The notes beneath the pieces were generated by a model. It worked only from the letters and a program-made list of their open reading frames with translations, ran no database searches and was not told where the DNA came from. The position numbers and the translations under genes are program-made. Shown here in pieces: positions 6,959 to 13,740 of a stretch of 19,521 nucleotides of DNA. Numbering within the stretch: the stretch's first letter is position 1; each line of letters opens with the position of its first letter. The DNA comes from Acidimicrobiaceae bacterium RAAP-2. Lineage in GTDB: Bacteria; Actinomycetota; Acidimicrobiia; Acidimicrobiales; RAAP-2. The stretch is from assembly GCA_001443545.1 (NCBI GenBank), contig LMAD01000033.1:1-19521 (forward strand), read 5' to 3'.

Positions 6959-8134
6959 TTAGTCCGCTTCGATCTCTTCGCGACTGATACCGAGAAAGTA
7001 GAGCACCGCGTCGAGGTAGGGCACCGAGAGCGCCGCGTCGGCGTGCGCGCGAACGACCGGCTTGGCGTTGAAGGCGATGCCCAGGCCGGCGGCCGAGATC
7101 ATGTCGATGTCGTTGGCGCCATCGCCGACCGCGACGGTCTGCTCGAGCGGAACGCCCACCTCGTCGGCGAAGCGGCGCAGGGCGCGCTCCTTGCCGGCCC
7201 GGTCGACGATCTCACCGACGACGCGACCGGTGAGCCGGCCGTCGACGATCTCTAGGTGGTTGGCGTCGTAGTAGCGCACGCCGAGCTCGTCGAGCAAGGG
7301 CGCCAACACCTCGACGAAGCCACCCGAGACGACGGCGGGCACGTAGCCGAGCCGCTGCAGGGTCGTGAGCAAGGTGCGCGCTCCGGGCGTGAGGCGCAGG
7401 CGCGCGCGCACGTCGTCGATCACGCTCGCCGGCAGGCCCTCGAGCAGCGCGACGCGTCGACGCAGGGATTCGGCGAAGTCGATCTCACCGGCCATCGCCG
7501 ACGCCGTGATGGCCGTCACGGCCTCGGCCCGACCGCAGGCCTCGGCCAGCAGGTCGATCACCTCCTCTTGGATGAGCGTCGAGTCGGCGTCCATGACCAC
7601 GAGGTGCTTCGCGCGCCGGTGCAGGCCCGCGCGCTGGACGGCCAGATCGAGCCCGACGGCGTTGGCGGCGTCGGTCACGCCCTGGCGCAACGCGTCGTGG
7701 TCGAGGCCGAGGACCACGAGTTCATAACAGTCGACCGGGTAGGCGGCCAGGTGCACGATCCGCTCACAGGTCGACCCGCTGGCGGCGATCGCGTCGAAGA
7801 CGGCGCGCAGCTGGGTGGCGCCGATCGTCGGGGCGAGCAGGGTCACCAGCAGGCGACGTCCGCTCGCGTCGGCCGAAGCGTCGACCGGCTCGACGTTGAC
7901 CGAGATCGACCGGCCCGCGACGTCTCGCGTCGCGATGACGGCCTGAACGGCCTCGAGCGTGAGCTCGTCGCCCGAAACCTCGGCGCAGAGCACCAGTGCC
8001 CCACGAATGGTGATTTGGCCGACGTCGCTCAACGTCGCCCCGCCGGCCTCCAGGTCCGACAGCGCCGCGAAGAGCTCGGCCCCCACCCCGATCCGGTCGG
8101 GGCCGCTCACTGTCACCAAGTACGCATTCGTCAC
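6959..8134 (-). CDS. serB: Phosphoserine phosphatase with two N-terminal ACT domains
   Basis: SerB dephosphorylates phosphoserine in the last step of serine synthesis. The 391-residue protein has two ACT-like regulatory domains (about 3-80 and 93-165), then a HAD phosphatase domain. This resembles mycobacterial SerB2, in which the ACT region mediates serine sensing. Motif I is DADST (182-186, nucleophile Asp182), motif II is SGG (270-272), motif III includes Lys315 and motif IV is GDGAND (337-342). The open frame extends further upstream, but the start is placed at the GTG at 8134. The ACT domain begins immediately there (NAYLVTVSGPDR) and TACGCT lies 6 nt before it, a leaderless pattern. The genes downstream on this strand are the esterase relic, the ferredoxin and the P450. 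Confidence 0.95.
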   Translation of the reverse strand: MTNAYLVTVSGPDRIGVGAELFAALSDLEAGGATLSDVGQITIRGALVLCAEVSGDELTLEAVQAVIATRDVAGRSISVNVEPVDASADASGRRLLVTLLAPTIGATQLRAVFDAIAASGSTCERIVHLAAYPVDCYELVVLGLDHDALRQGVTDAANAVGLDLAVQRAGLHRRAKHLVVMDADSTLIQEEVIDLLAEACGRAEAVTAITASAMAGEIDFAESLRRRVALLEGLPASVIDDVRARLRLTPGARTLLTTLQRLGYVPAVVSGGFVEVLAPLLDELGVRYYDANHLEIVDGRLTGRVVGEIVDRAGKERALRRFADEVGVPLEQTVAVGDGANDIDMISAAGLGIAFNAKPVVRAHADAALSVPYLDAVLYFLGISREEIEAD

Positions 8135-8140
8135 GGATCG

Positions 8141-8146
8141 AGCGTA
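8141..8146 (-). promoter_or_regulatory. Candidate -10 (TACGCT) for leaderless serB transcript
   Basis: TACGCT on the minus strand ends 6 nt before the GTG at 8134, and no Shine-Dalgarno lies between. The same spacing occurs at other transcription-unit heads in this window. Confidence 0.45.
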
Positions 8147-8156
8147 GAGCGTGGGA

Positions 8157-9422
8157 TTATCCCCCGTCGCCCTCGCCCTCGCGCAGCGCGCGCACCTCGG
8201 CGACGTGGCGGTCGGTGCGCGCGTCGAAGGCCCACAGTTGGGGCAGGGCCGCGACGACGACCGCCACCGAACCGGCGCTGGCCAGTCCACCGACCGTGAG
8301 CGAGAACCGCAGCGAGGTCCACGCGGTCATCAGACCCGACCGGAACTGACCGGCGGTCGGTCCGAGCGAGTACGAGATCAGCTCGACCCCGGCCATGCGA
8401 CCGCGTACGTCGGGCGGGATCGACTCGTTCCACATCGTGTTACGAAAGATCCCGCTCACCGCGTCCGCCCCACCGGCGACGACGAGTCCGAGCAGGACGA
8501 CCGCGAAGGAGGTCGAGTAGCCGAAGACGGCGATCCCGACCCCCCAGGTGACGGCGGCCGCGACGACGGCGCGGCCGTAGCGGTGGACCCGCCGGGTCCA
8601 CGTCGAGGTCAGCGTCGCGAGCAGGGCCCCCGCGGGCAGCGCGAGGTAGAGCAGGGACAGCGCGTAGTGCTCGGGGAAGTGCGCCGCGACGAAGGGCAGC
8701 ATCACGACCGGGTAGGCCAGGGCCATCGCGAGCAGGTCCACGACGTAGGTGCCCACGATGTCCGGGCGCGAGCGCGCGTAGCGCAGTCCCACCAGCAGCG
8801 AACTCATCGACGCCCCGTCACCGCCGCCCCGCGCGACCGGCGCGAGCGTGAGGAGCAGCCCCAGGGAGAACACGAAGGTCACGACGTTGATCGCGTAGAC
8901 CCACCCTGGTCCCGCAGCCACCGCGATGAAGCCACCGAGTGCCGGACCCACGATCGAGGCGAAGGTCCCGCGCACCATGTTGAGCGTGGCGGCGTCGCGC
9001 TGGAACTCGTGGCGCACCAGTCGCTGGTTGAGCGCGGCCAGGCTCGGGCCCTGGACGCTGCCGGCGATGATGATGACGGCGTCGACCACGTAGAGCACCC
9101 AGGCCTGGGGCGAGGGGCGCGCAGCGTTCACGACGAGCGCGACGGCCGTGAGCAGGAGCACGAACTCCGTGAGCAGGACCAGGCGGCGTCGGTCGAAGTG
9201 ATCGGCCAGCACTCCGCCGTAGAGGCCGAAGACGAGCAGTGGCACCACCTCGACGAGCCCCAGTGCGCCCACGGCGATCGGCGAACGGGTCAACTGCTTC
9301 AGCTGGTACGCGGTGGTCACGTAGGTCGCCTGACTCCCGAGCGCCGAGATGAAGCCCGCCACGTAGAGCCGCCGGTATTGGCGCGAGGATCGCAGGGGAC
9401 CGAGGTTCACACCCAGGCTCAC
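8157..9422 (-). CDS. MFS transporter, EntS-like exporter family
   Basis: This 421-residue polytopic protein has about 12 hydrophobic segments and the MFS loop motif GVLADHFDRRRLV between helices 2 and 3. The N-terminal LRSSRQYRRLYVAGFISALGS resembles the start of EntS-type (enterobactin exporter) proteins, and RFSLTVGGLASAGS near the end also fits that group. The cargo is unknown. The start is put at the GTG at 9422, which overlaps the TGA of the preceding acyltransferase in a GTGA arrangement. A longer reading from 9443 would add seven residues but loses this coupling. It ends 22 bp before the serB start. Coupling to an acyltransferase hints that it may export an acylated metabolite; that is speculation. 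Confidence 0.88.
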   Translation of the reverse strand: MSLGVNLGPLRSSRQYRRLYVAGFISALGSQATYVTTAYQLKQLTRSPIAVGALGLVEVVPLLVFGLYGGVLADHFDRRRLVLLTEFVLLLTAVALVVNAARPSPQAWVLYVVDAVIIIAGSVQGPSLAALNQRLVRHEFQRDAATLNMVRGTFASIVGPALGGFIAVAAGPGWVYAINVVTFVFSLGLLLTLAPVARGGGDGASMSSLLVGLRYARSRPDIVGTYVVDLLAMALAYPVVMLPFVAAHFPEHYALSLLYLALPAGALLATLTSTWTRRVHRYGRAVVAAAVTWGVGIAVFGYSTSFAVVLLGLVVAGGADAVSGIFRNTMWNESIPPDVRGRMAGVELISYSLGPTAGQFRSGLMTAWTSLRFSLTVGGLASAGSVAVVVAALPQLWAFDARTDRHVAEVRALREGEGDGG

Positions 9423-10060
9423 GACGCAGGACCCGCGAGCCAACCGCGCTCGGGGTCCAAGTGTCGCAGGACCTTGGCGGGGACCCCGCCGAGCACCACG
9501 TGGCTCGGGAAGGTGCCGCGCACCACCGCGCCCGCGGCGACCGTGGTGTGCTCGCCGAGATCGGTCCCCGGCAGGATCACGACGTTGGCGCCCAGCCAGC
9601 TCCCCGACCCGATCCGCACGGCGGCCTCGGTCGCGGTCTGCCAGCCGATCGCCACGTCCGGGTCGTCGTAGACGTGGTTCTGGTCAGTGATGTAGACGTA
9701 GGGGCCGGTCTGGATCTCGTCACCGAGTTCGATGCGCCAGTGGCCGATGATGTGCGAACCCCGACCGATCACGCAGCGCCGCCCGATGGAGACGACCGGC
9801 GTGGAGAGCATCGTCTGGTCACCGTTGATGCCTGCGGTCAGGCAGACGTTCGGACCGATGAGGGTGCCGTCGCCGATCGAGAGGTACCGCTCGTTGTAGA
9901 TGACTCCCTGCGGGGCCATCAACGCCGCGCCCGAGCCGAAGTAGTGGAAGGCGTCGGCGTAGTGATCGTGCGGACCGACGATCGACACGTCGTTGGCGTA
10001 GGCCCGTACTGCGCGAACCGCTTCACCGAGAAGTCGTCGAATGTGGCGGCGAAGATGCAT
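9419..10060 (-). CDS. Left-handed beta-helix acyltransferase (hexapeptide-repeat O-acetyltransferase-like)
   Basis: This 213-residue protein has the imperfect hexapeptide repeats of the LbH fold. Examples are LSIGDGTLIGPNV, VSIGRRCVIGRGSHI, and the closing RIGSGSWLGANVVILPGT followed by TTVAAGAVVRGTFPSHVV and GGVPAKVLR, the typical end of acetyltransferases of the maltose/galactoside and WbbJ type. DQNHVYDDP holds a conserved histidine in the likely active site. Such trimeric enzymes move an acyl group from acyl-CoA to a sugar or small-molecule hydroxyl. The acceptor is unknown. The start is placed at the ATG at 10060 because TAGCGT lies 7 nt upstream, leaderless style; a GTG at 10096 would extend it by 12 residues. 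Confidence 0.88.
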   Translation of the reverse strand: MHLRRHIRRLLGEAVRAVRAYANDVSIVGPHDHYADAFHYFGSGAALMAPQGVIYNERYLSIGDGTLIGPNVCLTAGINGDQTMLSTPVVSIGRRCVIGRGSHIIGHWRIELGDEIQTGPYVYITDQNHVYDDPDVAIGWQTATEAAVRIGSGSWLGANVVILPGTDLGEHTTVAAGAVVRGTFPSHVVLGGVPAKVLRHLDPERGWLAGPAS

Positions 10061-10067
10061 GGAGGTC

Positions 10068-10073
10068 ACGCTA
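10068..10073 (-). promoter_or_regulatory. Candidate -10 (TAGCGT) for acyltransferase-MFS operon
   Basis: TAGCGT on the minus strand is 7 nt upstream of the ATG at 10060 without a Shine-Dalgarno. It supports the shorter start and a transcript separate from recA. Confidence 0.4.
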
Positions 10074-10187
10074 CCGCTGACGTCGCTCGAGACCACCCCG
10101 ACCGGACGACCCCGCGGCCCGGGACCGCGCGACGACCACCCTGGTCATCGGACGATCGCCACGCCGACGTGAACGCCAGCGGCGGCC

Positions 10188-12323
10188 TCAGTCGAGCGTG
10201 ATCGGTGAGTCGACGTCGATCACCTCACCGATGACGTCGGGCGCCAGCGCTTCGGCGAGGTGCGTTCGAACCCGCTCGTCGATCTCGGCCATGAGTTGGG
10301 GGCTCTCGCGCAGGAAGTTCTTCACGTTCTCACGCCCCTGGCCAAGTTGCTCGCCCTCGTAGGTGAACCAGGCACCGGCCTTCTTGACGAAGCCGAGCTC
10401 CACGGCGACGTCCAGCACCGACCCTTCTCGACTGATGCCCTGGCCGTACATGATGTCGAACTCCGCCTGCTTGAACGGCGCCGCGCACTTGTTCTTCACG
10501 ACCTTCACGCGCGTACGGTTACCGACGATCTCGGTCCCGTCCTTGATCGACTCGATCCGACGGATGTCGAGACGGATCGACGAATAGAACTTGAGCGCAC
10601 GGCCACCGGGCGTTACCTCGGGAGAGTTATGGACAACTACCCCGTCGACGAGGTAGTTGTGCGACCCCTCGACCTCAATGTCGAAACGTCGCATGGACCG
10701 AGTCGGTGGCTTCTGATGAATATCGACAATGGGCATGGCCATCAACTCGTAATGGGTCGGCACGAAGACCGGTTCGACGGAGAACTGACCGCGGAATCGA
10801 GGCAGCAGCTTGTAGTCCATGCTCGGGTGCACGTACGGAGCGATGAGGGCCTGCAGTTTGGCGGACTCGCCCGTCGAGAACTGAAGGACGGCCTGGCGCT
10901 CGGACCCTGGGGCGGTCAGGTCGGCTCGAATGTGCCACGTGTCGTTCAGGTAGGCAACGAGGCGTTCGCGCGTGGAGGGTTCCATCGACTCAACGCAGAT
11001 ATTGACACGTCCGCTCCCCCCTTCGGTACGGGTCTGTAGGCCCTTGGACCGAAGGGCGAAACTCGCATCATCCATGTACCACAACGCGAGGGACAGTGGC
11101 GTCAACCCTTTGAGGTAGTCGTCATCGAAGATCTTCTTCCCGCCGACGTACACCGACTGGCGAAGCGCGGCCAACTCGGGCAACGGCTGGAAGTCGTAGG
11201 TGACGACTCCATCCTCTCGGACTGCGTGGCTGCTCTTCACGTTCGCGAAGAGCGACGCCTTCCAGGCGGCGTACGGTGCCTGCTTGGGCCCGTGCGAGTA
11301 GCGAAGTCGTGCGCCGAGCCCGCTCTTGGTTGGCGAGATTGCACCGTCACCCATCAACGTGCCGCGAATCACTTCCAGTTGGAAGTCGGACAGGTACACG
11401 GGAACCGCCTGCATGACATTCTCGCCTACCACGAGGTCCTTGGCTTCCTTCCATCCGGCGGGCGTACGAACGAGATGATTCGCGGTGGCCGCGAATTGCG
11501 CCCGCCCGTTTCCCCTCGGCTTGGCCACGGTGACCTGAAGGAAGCTGTCGGCATTCCCGTTATCGAACCAATTCACGACTCGCTTCGGGACCACCGCACC
11601 GAGCTTGGAGTCGTACGACAGCACCTCGACGGGTAGTCGCTGATTCACGATCTTGCCAATTTGCTCGGTCGTTCCGTCGGCGAGTACCACGCGGGTCCCG
11701 TACGAGAAGCATCCGTAGATGACACCGATCTTTTCGCGCAGTTGGTTGATGAAGATGGCGATCGTGTTCGACTTGGACAGCCCGCCGGTGAGCTTGCGCA
11801 GCGCCTGACTCATGAGCCGGGCCTGCAGACCGACGTGCGTGTCGCCCATGTCACCCTCGATCTCGGCGCGCGGGGTGAGTGCGGCCACCGAGTCGATCAC
11901 GATGACGTCGAGCGCCCCGGAGCGGATCAGCATGTCGGTGATCTCGAGGGCCTGCTCACCCGTATCGGGTTGGCTGATCAACAGGTCGTCGACGTTCACG
12001 CCGATGGCGCGCGCGTACACGGGGTCCATCGCGTGCTCGGCGTCGATGTAGGCGCACACGCCACCGTTGCGCTGCGCTTCGGCCACCACGTGCATCGCGA
12101 GGGTCGACTTACCCGACGACTCTGGTCCGTAGAGCTCGACGATGCGTCCGCGCGGCAGGCCCCCCACCCCGAGCGCCATGTCGAGGGCGAGCGCCCCAGT
12201 CGGGATCGTCTCGATGTTCATGTGCAAGTTCTCGCCCATGCGCATGATCGACCCCTTGCCGAACTGCTTCTCGATCTGGCCGAGTGCTGCATCAAGGGCC
12301 TTGCTGCGGTCATCGGTGGCCAT
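10188..12323 (-). CDS. recA: RecA recombinase precursor containing an intein
   Basis: RecA forms filaments on single-stranded DNA, drives strand exchange and triggers LexA self-cleavage. The reading frame codes for 711 residues: 204 of N-extein, a 362-residue intein and 145 of C-extein, leaving a mature RecA of 349 residues, the normal size. Walker A is GPESSGKST (66-74). The intein interrupts the L2 DNA-binding loop between REKIGVIYG and SPEVTPGGRALKF, so the unspliced protein should be inactive. Later conserved blocks (FYSSIRLDIRRIE, GNRTRVKVVKNK, FDIMYGQGISREG) are intact. The ATG at 12323 is chosen for its AAGGAG Shine-Dalgarno; the frame's upstream extension (PRRRRRRR) is non-coding leader. 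No recX follows. The upstream promoter has an SOS box. Confidence 0.98.
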   Translation of the reverse strand: MATDDRSKALDAALGQIEKQFGKGSIMRMGENLHMNIETIPTGALALDMALGVGGLPRGRIVELYGPESSGKSTLAMHVVAEAQRNGGVCAYIDAEHAMDPVYARAIGVNVDDLLISQPDTGEQALEITDMLIRSGALDVIVIDSVAALTPRAEIEGDMGDTHVGLQARLMSQALRKLTGGLSKSNTIAIFINQLREKIGVIYGCFSYGTRVVLADGTTEQIGKIVNQRLPVEVLSYDSKLGAVVPKRVVNWFDNGNADSFLQVTVAKPRGNGRAQFAATANHLVRTPAGWKEAKDLVVGENVMQAVPVYLSDFQLEVIRGTLMGDGAISPTKSGLGARLRYSHGPKQAPYAAWKASLFANVKSSHAVREDGVVTYDFQPLPELAALRQSVYVGGKKIFDDDYLKGLTPLSLALWYMDDASFALRSKGLQTRTEGGSGRVNICVESMEPSTRERLVAYLNDTWHIRADLTAPGSERQAVLQFSTGESAKLQALIAPYVHPSMDYKLLPRFRGQFSVEPVFVPTHYELMAMPIVDIHQKPPTRSMRRFDIEVEGSHNYLVDGVVVHNSPEVTPGGRALKFYSSIRLDIRRIESIKDGTEIVGNRTRVKVVKNKCAAPFKQAEFDIMYGQGISREGSVLDVAVELGFVKKAGAWFTYEGEQLGQGRENVKNFLRESPQLMAEIDERVRTHLAEALAPDVIGEVIDVDSPITLD
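10626..11711 (-). other. RecA intein (362 aa) with LAGLIDADG homing endonuclease, RecA-b-type insertion site
   Basis: Intein numbering: Cys1 starts block A (CFSYGTRVVLADG). Block B has Thr76 and His79 (ATANHL). Block F holds Asp344 and His351 (FDIEVEGSHNYLV). Block G ends His361-Asn362 (VVVHN), with Ser as the +1 extein residue. All class 1 splicing residues are therefore present. Between them lie two LAGLIDADG-type motifs, IRGTLMGDGAI (115-125, Asp122) and PLSLALWYMDDAS (205-217, Asp214/Asp215). The RYSHGPKQAPYAAWK segment resembles the LAGLIDADG_2 endonuclease family. Codons inside the intein use A or T in the third position visibly more often than flanking recA, consistent with horizontal acquisition. 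The insertion follows GVIYG, the site of the M. leprae RecA intein, not the VVKNK site of M. tuberculosis. Confidence 0.96.
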
Positions 12324-12346
12324 GGTTCTCCTTCGTCTACGTCGTC

Positions 12347-12366
12347 GGGGCACTGTAGGGTGCCCC
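12347..12366 (-). promoter_or_regulatory. Hairpin in the recA 5' leader
   Basis: GGGGCAC (12347-12353), a 6-nt loop and GTGCCCC (12360-12366) form a perfect 7-bp inverted repeat between the recA promoter and its Shine-Dalgarno (12326-12333). It could fold in the mRNA leader or be a DNA operator. There is no U-tract, so it is not a standard terminator. Confidence 0.4.
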
Positions 12367-12392
12367 TCTGACATCGGTCGGGCTACGCCGAC

Positions 12393-12421
12393 ACCGTACT
12401 ACGAACAAGTGTTCGCTTCAA
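12393..12421 (-). promoter_or_regulatory. recA promoter with LexA/SOS box in the spacer
   Basis: On the minus strand TTGAAG (12416-12421) and TACGGT (12393-12398) are separated by exactly 17 nt and read as -35 and -10. The spacer contains a GAAC-N4-GTTC box at 12402-12415 (plus-strand CGAACAAGTGTTCG), matching the LexA consensus of Gram-positive bacteria and actinobacteria. LexA bound here would block RNA polymerase, so recA should be DNA-damage inducible. The predicted leader is about 60 nt. Confidence 0.85.
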
Positions 12422-12470
12422 GGATTTTCGAGGTGTTCGTCGTCCGGTCCTTGAGCGCGGTCCCAGGAAG

Positions 12471-13700
12471 TCAGTCGGTCAATGCTTGGTAGACCAGCTG
12501 CTGGAGCTCGCGACGGATCGGGTGGGTCCCGCTCGGCAGCAACTGAGTGTAGAAGCCGACGGTCAACTCCTCGACCGGGTCGATCCAGAAGGCCGTCGAG
12601 GCCGCGCCGCCCCACCCGATCGTTCCCTCCGAGACCAGGCTCTTGTTCGCCCGTCGGTCGATCATCACCGAGAACCCGAGGCCGAACCCGACGCCCGCGT
12701 AGTCGGTCTCGGAGAACGTATCGCTCGCGAAGCTCGCGAGGTCCACGTCGCCGGGCAGGTGGTTCTCGCTCATCAGCGATACGGTGCGACTCGAGACGAG
12801 CCGCACCCCGTCCAGCTCGCCCCCGCGCAGGATCATCGTCATAAACCGCTGGTAGTCGGCCGCGCTCGAGACCAGCCCGCCGCCGCCGCTCCAGAGTTGG
12901 GGCCGGTGCGTGGCCGCGCGCGCCAGGTCGGTGGCGGGCGACGACGTCCCGTCGACGGGCACGTAGAGCATCGCCAGGCGGTCGCGCTTCTCCTCGGGGC
13001 AGTACCAATCGGTATCCACCAGTCCGAGGGGCTCGATGATGCGCTCGCGGAAGAACTCGTCGAGCGGCTGACCACTCCAGATCTCGATGAGTCGGCCGAG
13101 GACGTCGGTCGCGACCGAGTAGTTCCACCGGGTGCCCGGTTGGAACAGCAGGGGGCTCGTGCACCAGTCGTCGACGGCACGCGCCAGGTCCGCGCCCTTG
13201 GCCCACCCGAAGTCGTACCCCTTGGCCCGGTAGATCGCGTCGACTGGGTGGAGGTAGTTGAACCCGTAGGTGAGACCACTGGTGTGGCTGAGCAGGTGAT
13301 GGACCCGCACCGGCTCGACCGCCGGGACGGTCACCGGCGCGCTCGGGGTACCCGACACGTAGACCCGGGGATCGGCCAGGGCGTCGATCCACCGACCGAC
13401 GTCGTCGTTCAGATCGAATCGGCCCTCCTCGTAGAGCATCATGGCGCCAATCGTGGTGAGGGGCTTGGTCATCGAGTAGATCCGCCAGAGGGTGTCGTCG
13501 GTCACCGCCAGGCCGGCCTCGCGATCGCGGTGGCCGCCCGATCCGGTCCAGACCAGTTCGCCGGCGCGCGCCACGGTCACGAGCCAGCCGCTCAGGCGAC
13601 GATCGGCCACGTAGCGCTCGAAGTGGGCACCGATGCGCTCGAGTCGAGCACCATCCATCCCCATCGCCGACGGATCGGTTCGAATCTCCAACGATGACAT
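12471..13700 (-). CDS. Serine hydrolase, class C beta-lactamase / esterase EstB family
   Basis: This 409-residue protein of the beta-lactamase family (PF00144 type) hydrolyses esters, amides or peptides through an acyl-serine. The catalytic SxxK motif is SMTK (76-79). The second motif is Tyr194 in WNYSVATDVLG, i.e. YSV rather than the YxN of true class C beta-lactamases, as in EstB-like esterases. The GWGGAAST segment takes the third-motif position. No signal peptide is seen, so it is probably cytoplasmic, which argues against a resistance enzyme. The ATG at 13700 has GGGAGG 6 nt upstream, and a -10-like TAATCT (13725-13730) suggests its own promoter 10 bp after cinA. It separates cinA from recA. 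Confidence 0.92.
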   Translation of the reverse strand: MSSLEIRTDPSAMGMDGARLERIGAHFERYVADRRLSGWLVTVARAGELVWTGSGGHRDREAGLAVTDDTLWRIYSMTKPLTTIGAMMLYEEGRFDLNDDVGRWIDALADPRVYVSGTPSAPVTVPAVEPVRVHHLLSHTSGLTYGFNYLHPVDAIYRAKGYDFGWAKGADLARAVDDWCTSPLLFQPGTRWNYSVATDVLGRLIEIWSGQPLDEFFRERIIEPLGLVDTDWYCPEEKRDRLAMLYVPVDGTSSPATDLARAATHRPQLWSGGGGLVSSAADYQRFMTMILRGGELDGVRLVSSRTVSLMSENHLPGDVDLASFASDTFSETDYAGVGFGLGFSVMIDRRANKSLVSEGTIGWGGAASTAFWIDPVEELTVGFYTQLLPSGTHPIRRELQQLVYQALTD

Positions 13701-13724
13701 CAACGCCTCCCGTGGTCTCCCCCG

Positions 13725-13730
13725 AGATTA
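13725..13730 (-). promoter_or_regulatory. Candidate -10 (TAATCT) for the serine hydrolase gene
   Basis: TAATCT on the minus strand lies in the 40-bp gap after cinA, upstream of a GGGAGG Shine-Dalgarno and the ATG at 13700. No good -35 was found at 16-18 nt; read-through from cinA is also possible. Confidence 0.35.
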
Positions 13731-13740
13731 CGTGGCGCGG

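Noticed and set aside
6771..6962. 63-residue plus-strand frame over the esterase relic
   Set aside because: No domain or ribosome site; its arginine- and alanine-rich content is a by-product of GC-rich DNA.
8135..8290. N-terminal extension of SerB (arginine-rich, PRCARCARARATG)
   Set aside because: It is antisense-like composition overlapping the MFS gene end, and the ACT domain begins right at the GTG at 8134, which has a -10 at leaderless spacing.
10113..10129. Possible recA terminator, CGCGG stem with a CCCGGGA loop
   Set aside because: The stem is only 5 bp and no U-tract follows on the minus strand; such repeats are expected by chance in this GC-rich DNA. The 127 bp between recA and the acyltransferase ATG otherwise hold only the -10 candidate at 10068.
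12324..12374. N-terminal extension of RecA including a run of arginines
   Set aside because: It overlaps the leader hairpin and the Shine-Dalgarno that fixes the ATG at 12323.
12142..12492. Plus-strand frame of 116 residues across the recA promoter
   Set aside because: It crosses the recA start and SOS box, and has no Shine-Dalgarno or recognisable domain.
12486..13697. 403-residue plus-strand open frame opposite the serine hydrolase
   Set aside because: Low-complexity charged composition and no recognisable domain; it is an antisense frame of a well-supported gene, as are other long frames opposite P450, SerB and the MFS gene.
12471..13700. Antibiotic-resistance beta-lactamase
   Set aside because: No signal peptide and YSV instead of YxN; the EstB-like esterase group fits better.
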